From an uncultured Clostridium sp. (lineage in GTDB: Bacteria; Bacillota; Clostridia; TANB77; CAG-508), in contig CAMYZH010000013.1 in NCBI GenBank assembly GCA_947303785.1, forward strand, positions 1 through 39,649: a DNA stretch of 39,649 bases, in the 5' to 3' direction. Made by a program: the position numbers and the translations under genes. The notes beneath the pieces were generated by a model that saw only the letters and a list, made by a program, of their open reading frames with translations, made no database searches and was not told the DNA's origin. How positions within the stretch are numbered: the first letter of the stretch is position 1; each line of letters begins with the position of its first letter. This document shows, one piece after another, positions 11,801 through 22,155 of this stretch.

Positions 11801-11858
11801 TCACATCAGCTATCGTTTTGTTATCTTCATCTATGAGTGCATTAATTAATTCTTCCAT
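8823..11858 (-). CDS. Large uncharacterised protein with HECRH metallopeptidase-like motif
   Basis: 1011 aa ORF; helical N-terminal region; MINTCFHECRHAFQRRAIDNQVLD; hydrophobic GTGVIVAGTGAGATFSFV near the C-terminus. Confidence 0.75.
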   Translation of the reverse strand: MEELINALIDEDNKTIADVKGVITTNLIDELFKDNNIEQGKKSKAICKYFDFLDSQSQDSVFLEISEKILEKDEEELEFSFKSEIICHMINKIESSKQPEMLDLFIEEKLKPLFEITKGSYAVLDDVEDLLGDFYQSFFKILPKDEQKSRFPSISDMVMNEKEMGYYSKSYILASFYRYLARDISNDEVDSIIEQLLDDNRVKMSDKYIMIKSIFSDKYEKIKDKNLIKDIIIEINQRLSRINGLDERTQILLKAGIFEMFTFDIKRVVYPKLIEELKKYGDNIYFTGDCEDIYKHLYHNIPKEEQKPGVIIYLVNDILSNEDIRDFHKGSIINKVLDCFDDYIVKENLPRIIATIANDENIDSYDKSRIISDLCTQVYFNYDYQDIEALATLVFSFDAIDDYDKERCIFDIWKEEFNNLRCIKGLPQLFEFFKNSNVTKGYNLGEYLLEYITSVKEIVVQENLDLLLGEIDLINEPDFDKLFAYRCLALKLIELKNNDNAGKIISAIKENGYDNEIDCSSIESFQKNIVLKELDDYCLEKWKDKEHFEKQNIVEGLKIILNEDNVKIFENPNIIQFMTSLIDGDIELPFEKDTKELTEIYSKLISNLKEPEKLEEYKKMIEDGSGVPENQKEHFLEQMNLHRLKEGRLPKVFYNYLIKETILGNIDKNENLSLMQGVIIDLTRDTLEDAGIFDYKVGFRKLEEYTLGQHIYGGILFSSDYFKSLSIVEMINTCFHECRHAFQRRAIDNQVLDKKVYKMLKESVIEEFDSSFYDRNYMKMENEFDARVFAALKTNEFLLSLGIDAATIAKFQDVSLEAEIKRDKEQNRNKKKDRKDRERNINEIVIDALNSNQEKISEVFYEKPLLNLEFEVVDNKFVRRKSREAIQADMEVKLAKATSEAEQMKIEELYKYILNGEPEIDFSSISHEEYLRQNGYDITGEIQNSFLGNLDGGTGVIVAGTGAGATFSFVSFARRCFDKHTDSERRDLYSVLFKLGAKEKEQGNKDESLLI

Positions 11859-11888
11859 ATGCTACCTCTTATCTTTTGAAATATATTC

Positions 11889-12692
11889 CTATCCCTTATT
11901 ATGAACATCAATTTGCGTATAAGGAACTGAAATTCCATTTTTTTCAAGTCCGACTAAAACTGCTCTATTTCCATCTCTGTTTGCTTGTCTTTTATTAAGT
12001 GGGTTACAAGTAACTTCAACTGAATAATAAATAGCAGAATCTCCGAGTTCTTTAACCCCAATATATCTAGCATTTTCAATTATTTTACTTTTACTCATTT
12101 CATTTATAACATCACCTACTGCTTTTTCTGCTTTATCAACAGAAATCTCATATGGAATTGGAACATCAACAAATATTAAATTTGAAACTATTTGAACTTC
12201 TTCAATATTTCTATTTGCAATTGAAATAATATTATTTGTTCTAATATCTTGAATCTTAGTAGTTTTGAGTCCTATAACTAAAACTTTTCCCTCAAATTCT
12301 TTATATTTAATAACATCACCAACAGAAAAATAATTATCAGATAAAATACTACTTCCTCTAATTATATCTTTAATCCAATCTTGAATTGCCAAGCCAATTA
12401 CAACACTCAGAATTCCAACACCTGCCAAAAGTGAACTTACATTAATTCCATTAATCTGTAATAATACTAATATTGTAATTATAATAAAAACATATCTTAT
12501 TAAACTTCTGATTAACCTCAAATATGTTTTACTTTTCTTTCCACTAAAAACTCTTATCTTGTCATTTTCTTCTTGTTTCGTTAGTACAAAAACAATTGCT
12601 TTATAAATAAATAAACTTATTAAAATAACAATTATAGAACTAACTATTTGAAATTTATTTATATTATTAATAAAATCTTTTACTTTTTCCAT
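11889..12692 (-). CDS. Mechanosensitive ion channel (MscS family)
   Basis: GVGILSVVIGLAIQDWIKDIIRGSSILSDNYFSVGDVIKYKEFEGKVLVIGLKTTKIQD. Confidence 0.93.
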   Translation of the reverse strand: MEKVKDFINNINKFQIVSSIIVILISLFIYKAIVFVLTKQEENDKIRVFSGKKSKTYLRLIRSLIRYVFIIITILVLLQINGINVSSLLAGVGILSVVIGLAIQDWIKDIIRGSSILSDNYFSVGDVIKYKEFEGKVLVIGLKTTKIQDIRTNNIISIANRNIEEVQIVSNLIFVDVPIPYEISVDKAEKAVGDVINEMSKSKIIENARYIGVKELGDSAIYYSVEVTCNPLNKRQANRDGNRAVLVGLEKNGISVPYTQIDVHNKG

Positions 12693-12895
12693 GTAACCAT
12701 CTCCAAATAATCATCAAATGACTTCCTTGGCTCTTGGCCGGTTATTTCTTTATACAAATTATGATATTTTTCATACATTTTTTTTGCATTATCCACATTT
12801 TCTTTATTTTTCATATCTTTTTTTATTAAATTTTTGAATTTATCCTTGTAGTCACCTAATTCTATTAATTTTTGTAAATCACTACTATTTTCCAT
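12680..12895 (-). CDS. Small uncharacterised protein
   Basis: Likely ATG at 12895 (MENSSDLQ...) overlapping the stop of the upstream ORF, GGAGAGAAAG RBS-like sequence. Confidence 0.5.
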   Translation of the reverse strand: MENSSDLQKLIELGDYKDKFKNLIKKDMKNKENVDNAKKMYEKYHNLYKEITGQEPRKSFDDYLEMVTWKK

Positions 12896-15053
12896 CTTTC
12901 TCTCCAAATCTTTGATTACCAACTTTTTTAATTAATCTTTGACCTTTCATATTCTGATAAAAATTCATTCTGTCTTCTCTAGAAGTCTTTGAATAACATT
13001 TTTTTGCAAATGGTATTACACCAGATCCATATGTTGAACTATCAGAATCTGCTAAAACTTCGCCTTCAAAATCTATATCCCAATACCCATTTTGATTTAA
13101 GTATGTAATATAATCCATCGAATCAAAATCTACTTCTGGTTCGCCATTTAAAATATAATCAAATAACTCTGTAATTCTTCTTTTTTCATTTTCGCTTTTT
13201 GCCACAGAAAGTTTTTCATTCATCTCTTTTTCAATTTCTTCTCTACTTTTCTTCTTAAGTATTCCAGAATTATCTATTTCAAATTCCAAATTTAATAATG
13301 GGTTTTCATCAAGAACACTTTGTATTTCTTTAGGTCTACGATTTAAGTGTTCAAGTAATATCTCATTTATGCTTCTAGTCTCGCCAGAAATATCTGTTAT
13401 TTTTTCTCTATTATATTTCATCTCTTCAAGAATTTCTTTTTCTAATGTAGCATCTTCCAATTCTGCAATTGTAGCTGCATCTATTCCCAAACTTAATAAA
13501 AACTTATTGGTCATCATTTTAGCATATACTCTAGCATCAAACTCTTTTTCCATTATTTTATAATACCTATAATAGAACAGAGAATCAAAATCTCGTATTA
13601 TCTCGTTTTTTAAAAATTTATAAATTCTTTTATCTAATACTTGATTATCCATAGCTTTTTTTGAAACGCATGTCTACACTCATGAAAACAAGTATCAATC
13701 GTGTTTAGCCAATATTTTAAATAATCTAAAGAATATTCAATTATACCTACATCACTATATCCGATCACGATCTTTCATAATTCTTATAATCACATCATAA
13801 TCATATATTCCCATTTTTTCTAATATATCCTCGGTTAAATCTATTATTGCTGACTCCATTACATATTGATTATTTTCATAATCTATTTTGTTTAATACAA
13901 CTTGCTTAATTAAATATCTATAAAAAATTGGTGGAAATCTATCATTTTTTAATCTAAATAGCCACATTTGTTCTAAAAATTGTTCTTTCTCCTCTTCAGG
14001 AATTTCTTCACCTTTTTTTAACATTTCTTCATATTTTTCAACAAACTCTGGTTCTGGAAGATTTTGATACAATTGATTATACTTTTCTATTAATTCCTTA
14101 TCACTTAAACTAATTGCTCCATTTTGCACACTTTTAAAAAATTTCATAAAATTTATACTGTTAAATATATCAACCCTTTCGCCATCAATTATTATATTTA
14201 ACCCTTTTTCAATATTAGCTTTTTCGATATTCTGTTTTTCATCCCAGTTCTCTAAACAATCTTTCTCTAGCTGATATAAAACTATATCTTCTAAAAATAT
14301 ATCTTGATTTTGGCAATCTACAGGGTAATACTCATCTTTATCAAAACCACAAAAAGCCATTTTTTCCATTAAAGTTTTCACATTTGGATTATTAAAAAAA
14401 TCATCTTGCTTAAGAGCAATTTCACAATAAGCTTCAAATTCATTAAAATCATCTGCAAGGATAAAATCAATCTGCTCAAGTAATTCATCAAAATTATCAT
14501 TTGCACAATCTTCATCTATAGCTCTAATTAAATTTAAATAATACTCCTCTAAGCCAGCCTCTTGAGTTCTTTTCGAATCATTAATAAAATTAATTAAGCC
14601 TGATAATTCTCGTATTTTTTCTTCATCATTTGCTTTTATCTTCCATATATCTTCTATACATTGTCTTCCAGTAAATTCATCTAAATCTTCCTGAGATAAT
14701 ATATATTTTGCTATATTTAGATAGCTATCTTCTATACCCAAATCATTAGCTACAAATAACCAATCAATAATATCAATTTTTTGTTCATCATCTAGTTCAT
14801 AAGAATTTGCTATTATCGCTATTGATTTTGGAAGCATTCCACATGTTATTGTTCCATCTTGGCTTTGTTCCTTTATAGCTTTCATCTCTTCAATTATAAT
14901 TCTTTTTATTTTGTTAACCTTTTTATTTTTACTAATATTTTCATCTTCTAATAATTGTATTAACGCTGTTTGCTGGTTATCTACGCCATCACCGTTTTGA
15001 GAAAAACTTGTAGAAACATCAGCAGACCTATCTAAATCACTTATATTTTCCAT
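12885..15053 (-). CDS. Paralog of the 8823..11858 HECRH protein, interrupted by a +1 (CGG, ~13763) and a -1 (A7, ~13656-13662) frame change
   Basis: ORFs 13755..15053 and 12885..13652 are in the same frame; the intervening ~100 nt encodes GYSDVGIIEYSLDYLKYWLNTIDTCFHECRHAFQKK in the +1 frame, matching the paralog. Confidence 0.75.
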
Positions 15054-15074
15054 AACAATCTACTATCCCTTTTG

Positions 15075-15353
15075 CTAATTATTTAAGTCTTCTACATCTT
15101 TTTTAAAAAGACTTTTTCTTTCTTCTTGAGAACACCAGAATTGTCTATATATAATCCCAAGAATAATTTCAGTTTCATATAAAAATGTATTCTTTTCTAT
15201 ATCTGAATTAATTTTTATAGAATAATTTTTGTCTCTATTTTCTTCTATAATTTTCAAAAATTTAGGCGAAATCTTAATTTTTAAATCATTTGGTATTATT
15301 TTCATAATCTCATATATTTCTGAAAATGCTTTTCTATATTTAATATCTACCAT
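15075..15353 (-). CDS. Small uncharacterised protein
   Basis: 92 aa ORF; KAFSEIYEIMKIIPNDLKIKISPKFLKII. Confidence 0.6.
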   Translation of the reverse strand: MVDIKYRKAFSEIYEIMKIIPNDLKIKISPKFLKIIEENRDKNYSIKINSDIEKNTFLYETEIILGIIYRQFWCSQEERKSLFKKDVEDLNN

Positions 15354-15368
15354 TTTTTGCTTTCCTAT

Positions 15369-16628
15369 CTATTCCTCATAAAGTGGAAAATCTTTTACTA
15401 GTTTTGAAACTTCATTAATAATATTCTCTTTCTCACTAATAAATTCAGTTTCACTTCCAGCACATTTTGCAATCAAATCTGCAATAATTCTCATTTGTTC
15501 TTCTTTCATTCCTCTAGTTGTCAAAGCAGGCGTACCAAGTCTGATACCTGATGTTACTGTCTTATCTTCAGTATCAAAAGGAACCGCATTTTTATTTGTA
15601 GTAATTCTAACACTATCTAATCTTTGTTCAAGTTCTAATCCAGTAATATTCTTATTCCTCAAATCAAGTAATACTAAGTGATTGTCAGTTCCTCCAGTTA
15701 AAACGTTAAAACCATTTTTTATCAATTCTTCAGCAAGTGCTTGTGCATTTTTAACAATTTGTTTTTGATATTCCTTAAACTCTGGTGATAAAGCTTCTTT
15801 AAATGCAACCGCCTTTGCTGCTATAACATGTTCTAATGGTCCACCTTGAGTTCTAGGGAATACAGCTAAATCAATCTTTTTAGCCCATTCCTCTTTGCAA
15901 AGAATAATTCCACCTCTTGGGCCTCTTAATGTTTTATGTGTTGTACTTGTTACAAAATCTGCATATGGAACTGGGCTTGGATGAATTCCAGCTGCAACTA
16001 ATCCTGCAATATGAGCCATATCTACCATAAGTAAACTTCCTGATTTATCAGCAATTTCTCTAAATCTCTTAAAATCAATTATTCTTGGATATGCGCTAGC
16101 ACCTGTTATTATAAGTTTTGGTCTATGTTCCAATGCTAATCTTTCAACTTCATCATAATCAATAACATAAGTTTCTGGATTAACATCATAATATATTGGT
16201 TCATAAAATCTAGATTGAGCTGTTGCTTTTGACATATGGCTAATATGTCCTCCAGAATTTAAAGTCATTGTTAAAACTTTATCTCCTTTTTCTAAGCAAG
16301 CTACATAAACTGCTTCATTTGCTTGAGCTCCACTATGTGGTTGAACATTGGCATGTTCTGCTCCAAATAATTTTTTTAATCTTTCTCGTGCAATATTTTC
16401 AGAAACATCAACATTTTGGCAACCTGCATAATATCTCTTTCCTGGATAGCCCTCTGCATATTTATTTGTCATAAATGATCCCATAGCTTCCATTACAGCA
16501 ATACTTGTAAAATTTTCACTAGCAATCATTTCTAAATTATCTTGTTGTCTTTTCTTTTCATTCATTATAGCTTCATAAATTTCAAAATCTTCATTTTTCA
16601 AATCTTCTAAATTAATCATATACAACAC
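15369..16628 (-). CDS. glyA: Serine hydroxymethyltransferase
   Basis: [40 protein letters not shown]. Confidence 0.98.
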   Translation of the reverse strand: MLYMINLEDLKNEDFEIYEAIMNEKKRQQDNLEMIASENFTSIAVMEAMGSFMTNKYAEGYPGKRYYAGCQNVDVSENIARERLKKLFGAEHANVQPHSGAQANEAVYVACLEKGDKVLTMTLNSGGHISHMSKATAQSRFYEPIYYDVNPETYVIDYDEVERLALEHRPKLIITGASAYPRIIDFKRFREIADKSGSLLMVDMAHIAGLVAAGIHPSPVPYADFVTSTTHKTLRGPRGGIILCKEEWAKKIDLAVFPRTQGGPLEHVIAAKAVAFKEALSPEFKEYQKQIVKNAQALAEELIKNGFNVLTGGTDNHLVLLDLRNKNITGLELEQRLDSVRITTNKNAVPFDTEDKTVTSGIRLGTPALTTRGMKEEQMRIIADLIAKCAGSETEFISEKENIINEVSKLVKDFPLYEE

Positions 16629-16707
16629 CTCTTATTTTTTATTATTTTTTACATAATTACTGTAGCACATTCTCTTTCAAAATTATCTAACTTTAAAATC
16701 CCACCTC

Positions 16708-17166
16708 CTATTTAATAGTTTCTAAAATTGCCGAAAACTTATCTACCAAGCAAACAAGTATTGCCTCTTTAGATTTTGGTAGTTTTCGAATATTAAGTGG
16801 CCACATATGTGACTCAATAATTAATTTCTCATTTTCACTTATATTGAACATCTTTTCTGCATTTTCAGCTGCAATTGAAGGATGTTTGAATCCATGCCAT
16901 TTATGCCACTTTGCTTTTTCGTGCCAATCATATAAAAAGAAATCATGCAAATAAGCTCCAACTAATAATTCTTTATAGTTAAATTTGATATTATACTTTT
17001 CTTCCATATATCTTGCTATAATAAAACATCTATAAGCTACATTTCTTGAATGTTCCCAAACTGTTGTATTTTTATGTTGCATATACTTTGAAAGCATTTC
17101 TTTTATCTTATTATAATCAGTAACCTTATTTATTTCTCTATAAAATCTTAATCTATCTTTTCCCAT
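16708..17166 (-). CDS. HD-domain phosphohydrolase-like protein
   Basis: WEHSRNVAYR...LLVGAYLHDFFLYDWH...KHPSIAAENAEKMF. Confidence 0.8.
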   Translation of the reverse strand: MGKDRLRFYREINKVTDYNKIKEMLSKYMQHKNTTVWEHSRNVAYRCFIIARYMEEKYNIKFNYKELLVGAYLHDFFLYDWHEKAKWHKWHGFKHPSIAAENAEKMFNISENEKLIIESHMWPLNIRKLPKSKEAILVCLVDKFSAILETIK

Positions 17167-17173
17167 TTTTTCC

Positions 17174-17893
17174 TCAATCCATAATCTCTATAACAGAAAA
17201 TATCTTCTCACCATTTTCAATAATAACAATATGCTTATCATTAATATGTGTATATTTACAAATTACTGTATCTCCTAGTTTTATTTCATGTTTATATGTA
17301 ATTCTAAATCTGTTAAAAGGTCTTTTCTTAAAAATCTCTTCTGGAAGAGCTTCATAAGCTAAATCTAAATAATATGTATTGTGCATATGACCATTTAAAT
17401 CAATATCTCTTCTAGTTACAGTATAAGAATATTGACTTAAAAAGTCACTAGGAATTTCTGGTTTCAATAATTTCTCATTTTCAAAAACTGATTTATTTTC
17501 TATTTTATAGCAATCTATAATCTCATCAGTTAACCTTGCTAAACTTCTTGTTTCTACATTCATCAAAGCCCACTTTGAAGTTCCTATAATGCAAATTTCT
17601 CCATTTGAATTATAAACTTCAAAATCTCTGTATGTAAATACTTTTTGCATATCATGTCCCCAAGTTTTTACCTTTAGATTTTCTAAATATTTAGGTCTCT
17701 TTATAACTTCAACCTTCCAATCTAATAAAATCCAACTTAGCTTTGTTTTTTCTATGTCATATACACCATAACCTACTAAATTAGAATGTTCTCCTCCAGC
17801 ATTTTCAAGTATTTCCAATATAGTTTCATTTTTAATATAATTATTTTTTCCTATATCTTTTAATCCAGTTTTAAATTCAGTTTCATAAATCAT
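17174..17893 (-). CDS. Acyl-ACP thioesterase family protein
   Basis: Double hot-dog pattern: LSWILLDWKVEVIKRPKYLENLKVKTW, RRDIDLNGHMHNTYYLDLA. Confidence 0.85.
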   Translation of the reverse strand: MIYETEFKTGLKDIGKNNYIKNETILEILENAGGEHSNLVGYGVYDIEKTKLSWILLDWKVEVIKRPKYLENLKVKTWGHDMQKVFTYRDFEVYNSNGEICIIGTSKWALMNVETRSLARLTDEIIDCYKIENKSVFENEKLLKPEIPSDFLSQYSYTVTRRDIDLNGHMHNTYYLDLAYEALPEEIFKKRPFNRFRITYKHEIKLGDTVICKYTHINDKHIVIIENGEKIFSVIEIMD

Positions 17894-19583
17894 TTTCTAC
17901 ATCTACTTTCTTCATTTTATATATCTTACATGCAACTTCCCCATTATCATCTAATAATAGTTCATATTCTTTAAATTCTGTTTTCTCTATTATTTCTGCC
18001 AATATCTTATCAGCATCTTTATATTTTTTTATACTTAGAATGAATTCATCTGTTTGTTTTAATTTTTCATCTTTTGTAAGTAAATCAACTTCTGTTTCAT
18101 TTAAAATAAGACTCTCTTTATATGTTGCAAATTCCTGCATACTTTGCAAATGATTAAAATCATTTGCTCCAATATAAACAAATTTTTCATCTTTATATTC
18201 ATTTGCAATTTTCAAATATTCATTATACCCTTTATACATAAAAAAAGGTGAATAATTAAGCAAACCATATATTGAAATTCCGCAGGCCATAATGCTTAAA
18301 ACTATTTCTGAAATCTTTTTATTTGTAACAAAAGAGTCAATTGTTAAAATCATCATCATTGCTACTATAGGCATAATTGGCATAATATATCTTAATAGAT
18401 GAACATATTCGAGCTCTGGTGCCGTTTTAACAATTGCCACAATGTAACCAATAACAGTTATAATCCAAATAAGAACAATTATATTTTTTTTCTTTTCTTC
18501 TTTTCTTCTTATAATTGCTCTAATTATACAAATAATTGCAATTACACCTATACATCTAACAGGTATGCTAAACGAATTACCAAGCAAATTCAAATAGTCT
18601 ACCAATTTTTCGAAAAACCCCCTATATTTTTCAAGTGCATCATATGCTACTCCTCTATATGAAAAAAACATATGAGTGATGCACAGAGGGAAAATTGCAA
18701 TTCCGATTAGTGCAATCTTTAAGTAGTTAAATATATATGTTAAAGTTTTCTTTTTATCCTTCTTAGCGCAAACTCCTATGAATATGCAAAAAGCAGTAAT
18801 TACAGCAATTATACAGAAATAGTATTGAGTTAAGAACCCAAGAACTGTAATAAAACCGAGCTTAATCCATTCTTTTTTATTGATTTCAAAATCATTATTT
18901 ACAATATCGCAATTAGCCGAAATGAACAATAAAACAAAAAATGTTAACATCATATACATTCTTTGAAATAAAATTGTTGATAATCCTCCAATACTTAGCC
19001 CATACAAAATAATTGCTGGCAACGCTAAATATTCTTTATCTAACTTCTCCATAATTTGTTTTATTACCAAGAAACTTGCAATAAAAAATATTAAATTTAT
19101 TGTAAAAATTATGTATTTTGAAAAGTGGCCATAGAATAAAATTGAAATAGTATGTACTGCAAAATAAAACAGCGGCGGATGTACGTCTCTTGCTTGATTG
19201 TAATAAACTGAAACATAGTTAGTAACATCAAATCCTTTGATTGTTAAATAATCTTTTGCCTCATCTCTAGTTTTCCAAATTGGTTTGTTTTCATTCTTTA
19301 AATCTTCTAATATCTGATCCTTCTCACCTCTATGATCTATTAAATAATACTTTAAGTTGTAAAATAAATTTTTATTAATCAATTTATCTATTATAAAACG
19401 AGTTGTGGGGTCTGCTTTTCCATAATTTCTAAAAACATTGTCATATAAGAAGTTTGACGATCCATAAGAAAACATCTCATCTTCATGAAATCCTTCTTTT
19501 TTACCAATAAAAAATAAACATACTATTATAATTATTAAAATTGTAATTACATACTTTAAATTTTTTATAATATATTCTTTCAA
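17883..19583 (-). CDS. Multipass membrane glycosyltransferase-like protein (GT39/ArnT-like)
   Basis: Many TM segments; GFHEDEMFSYGSSN and RDVHPPLFYFAVH. Confidence 0.7.
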   Translation of the reverse strand: MKEYIIKNLKYVITILIIIIVCLFFIGKKEGFHEDEMFSYGSSNFLYDNVFRNYGKADPTTRFIIDKLINKNLFYNLKYYLIDHRGEKDQILEDLKNENKPIWKTRDEAKDYLTIKGFDVTNYVSVYYNQARDVHPPLFYFAVHTISILFYGHFSKYIIFTINLIFFIASFLVIKQIMEKLDKEYLALPAIILYGLSIGGLSTILFQRMYMMLTFFVLLFISANCDIVNNDFEINKKEWIKLGFITVLGFLTQYYFCIIAVITAFCIFIGVCAKKDKKKTLTYIFNYLKIALIGIAIFPLCITHMFFSYRGVAYDALEKYRGFFEKLVDYLNLLGNSFSIPVRCIGVIAIICIIRAIIRRKEEKKKNIIVLIWIITVIGYIVAIVKTAPELEYVHLLRYIMPIMPIVAMMMILTIDSFVTNKKISEIVLSIMACGISIYGLLNYSPFFMYKGYNEYLKIANEYKDEKFVYIGANDFNHLQSMQEFATYKESLILNETEVDLLTKDEKLKQTDEFILSIKKYKDADKILAEIIEKTEFKEYELLLDDNGEVACKIYKMKKVDVENDL

Positions 19584-19626
19584 TAATTTCTCCTATATTT
19601 TATCTAAAAATAACTTATAGATATTT

Positions 19627-20397
19627 CTATTTATTATCTATTTTTCGTGCTTTATTAAAATTCTTTATAAACCTAATTATAAAATATACAACATAAAATG
19701 GAAGTGTCATCTGCCCTATAATCATAAGAGGTGTAAACATTTTTCCTGTTATGTTATAAATTGGTTCTATTGGCGTATTTGGAAAATTCTTTGATATAAA
19801 CATTAAATTACTATTATATCTAATATTTAATCCAAGTGCAGCCAAACAAACTACTCCAACCAATGAAGCAAAATATACAATATCTTTTGGTTCAAGTTCT
19901 ATGTAATGAGTTATATTAACTAAAAAATTCAAGTATATCATAGTACCATGAAAGAAGAAACTATGAAAACTTATAAAATGAAATGCTGGATATGTTGGAA
20001 GTGATGTAGTTGGAAAAATAATAAAAATAATTCCACCTATTATTGAACCTGTAGCAATAAACACATCTCCAATCCTTTTTAGTTTTCCCTTTGTAAATGA
20101 GCTTAAAAAACCTGCATATAAAAGCAAACTACAATAATATAAAGGAACCCATTCCTTCACATTATAAATTTTAAATGTTTGCAAATTAAAACATATTTTG
20201 CTTATTTCTAATATCCATACTATTATAGTTAGTACTCTTATAATCTTGAAAACTTCTTCCTTGTTTTTGTGAATAGTTTTCTTTAATGCTACTATAACAC
20301 AAAGAATTGTTATTGCAATCAAAGAAAAATGTCCTAGTGAAAAAAGTCTACAAGGCTTATATTCCCCAGCTTTTGCTAAAAACATAATATTCCTCAT
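19627..20397 (-). CDS. YwaF/TMEM164-like integral membrane protein
   Basis: FSLGHFSLIAITIL, WVPLYYCSLLLYAG, HSFFFHGTMIYLNF. Confidence 0.75.
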   Translation of the reverse strand: MRNIMFLAKAGEYKPCRLFSLGHFSLIAITILCVIVALKKTIHKNKEEVFKIIRVLTIIVWILEISKICFNLQTFKIYNVKEWVPLYYCSLLLYAGFLSSFTKGKLKRIGDVFIATGSIIGGIIFIIFPTTSLPTYPAFHFISFHSFFFHGTMIYLNFLVNITHYIELEPKDIVYFASLVGVVCLAALGLNIRYNSNLMFISKNFPNTPIEPIYNITGKMFTPLMIIGQMTLPFYVVYFIIRFIKNFNKARKIDNK

Positions 20398-20459
20398 TTT
20401 TTCTATAATTTACATTAGTATTATATCATAAATATATATTTTTTCTACTAATTTTGCAT

Positions 20460-20505
20460 AAAAAAATAGCTTTAAAGTAAACCTTTTTTACTTTAAAACT
20501 ATTTT
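20460..20505 (-). terminator. Rho-independent terminator after lspA
   Basis: Minus strand AAATAGTTTTAAAGTAAA-AAAGG-TTTACTTTAAAGCTATTTTTTT, 18-bp stem with one wobble. Confidence 0.8.
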
Positions 20506-20568
20506 AAAATCAATTATATTTTATTCAACAACAACTGTTGTTTCAACTCCTCTTGAATCTTTTTTTAA

Positions 20569-21045
20569 CTATTTTTCTCCAGTCACATTAACACTTTCAG
20601 TCTTAAATAATGAAACAAATACAAAAAGCATTAATGATAAAATTCCTACTGTAATAAAAATATCTGCAACATTAAATACCGGAAATTTAAAGAATCTAAC
20701 ATAAAAAAAGTCTACAATAAAGCCTCTAAATATCCTATCTATGCAATTACTAATAGCTCCACCTACTATCATAAATAATGGTATACATATTTTCTTTTCA
20801 AAATCAATTTTTACAAGTAGTATTAATATTAAAGCAACTAAAGTCAGATTAATAAAAATTACTGGAGTATTTATATTTTTACCAAATCCAAAAGCAACTC
20901 CATAATTTTTCAAATACCTAAAAGTTAAAATTCCAGGTATTATATCAACATTTTTGTTTGTCAAAAAAAATTTCATCAGTTGATCAATTACAATAACAGC
21001 CAAAATAATTGCAGTTCCTATAATTATTTTTTTCTTTTCTTTCAT
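20569..21045 (-). CDS. lspA: Lipoprotein signal peptidase (signal peptidase II)
   Basis: IIDQLMKFF, RYLKNYGVAFG, GGAISNCIDRIFRGFIVDF, FPVFNVADIFI. Confidence 0.96.
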   Translation of the reverse strand: MKEKKKIIIGTAIILAVIVIDQLMKFFLTNKNVDIIPGILTFRYLKNYGVAFGFGKNINTPVIFINLTLVALILILLVKIDFEKKICIPLFMIVGGAISNCIDRIFRGFIVDFFYVRFFKFPVFNVADIFITVGILSLMLFVFVSLFKTESVNVTGEK

Positions 21046-21087
21046 AATTTACCTCTTATATTTAAATTATAAATATTATAATATTTA

Positions 21088-22140
21088 TTAAATAATTTTT
21101 CCACCACCTACAACAATATCTTCTAAATAAAATACTGCTGATTGACCTGGAGTAATTCTCGCAACTGGATTATCAAATGTTACTTTTATTAAATTATTTT
21201 TTGAACTTTCTATTGTAGCTGGTTCTTCCAAAGATGAGTATCTAGTTTTCACACTAACCTTCATAGGTTCTTTTAATTCATCTATAAGCAGCCAGTTCAC
21301 ATCTTTAACATACATCTCAGTTCTATAAATATTTTCTTTTTCACCAACAATAACTTCATTTTTTTCTTTATTAAAACCAACTACAAAAAGAGGTTCCTTA
21401 TAAGAAATTCCTAGTCCTTTTCTCTGACCAATTGTAAAGTTATATAAGCCATTATGCTTTCCTAATATTCTTCCATCAATATGTACAATATTACCTTTTT
21501 TAGGTTTAATCTCTGAATTATTCTCCAAAAATCTTTTATAATTTCCATCAGGAATAAAACAAATATCTTCACTATCTGGCTTTTTAGCAACTTTCAAGTT
21601 ATTGTTTTCAGCAATCTTCCTAATCTCTTCTTTATTTTCAAAATCACCAAGAGGAAAAATAATATGTTCTATTAAATCTTTAGGAACATTCCATAAAACA
21701 TAACTTTGATCCTTTTTTCCAGCCTTAGATTTTTTTAAAACCCATCTTTTATATTTTTCACTATATTCAGTTTTAGCATAATGTCCAGTAGCAATATAAT
21801 TGCAATCCATTTCCTTTGCTTTTTCATACATAATTCCAAATTTCAAATACTTATTACATTCAATACAAGGATTTGGAGTCAAACAATCAGAATAACAATT
21901 TATAAAGTCGTCAATTACATGTTCTTTAAACTCATTTTTATAATCAAAAGTAAAATGGGGAATTCCTATAGCTCTGCAAACATTCTTAGCATCAATATAA
22001 GTATTAATATTGCAACAACTACTTCCAGCAAACAACTCCAAAGTACATCCAATTACGTCAAATCCTTGTTTTTTTAGCAATAAAGCAGAAACCGAACTAT
22101 CAACGCCACCACTCATGCCAAGTAAAACTTTCTTGTTCAT
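21088..22140 (-). CDS. mnmA: tRNA-specific 2-thiouridylase
   Basis: GMSGGVDSSVSALLLKKQG, TPNPCIECN, ATGHYAK, SEDICFIP. Confidence 0.97.
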   Translation of the reverse strand: MNKKVLLGMSGGVDSSVSALLLKKQGFDVIGCTLELFAGSSCCNINTYIDAKNVCRAIGIPHFTFDYKNEFKEHVIDDFINCYSDCLTPNPCIECNKYLKFGIMYEKAKEMDCNYIATGHYAKTEYSEKYKRWVLKKSKAGKKDQSYVLWNVPKDLIEHIIFPLGDFENKEEIRKIAENNNLKVAKKPDSEDICFIPDGNYKRFLENNSEIKPKKGNIVHIDGRILGKHNGLYNFTIGQRKGLGISYKEPLFVVGFNKEKNEVIVGEKENIYRTEMYVKDVNWLLIDELKEPMKVSVKTRYSSLEEPATIESSKNNLIKVTFDNPVARITPGQSAVFYLEDIVVGGGKII

Positions 22141-22155
22141 ATTTTCACCTTTCTT

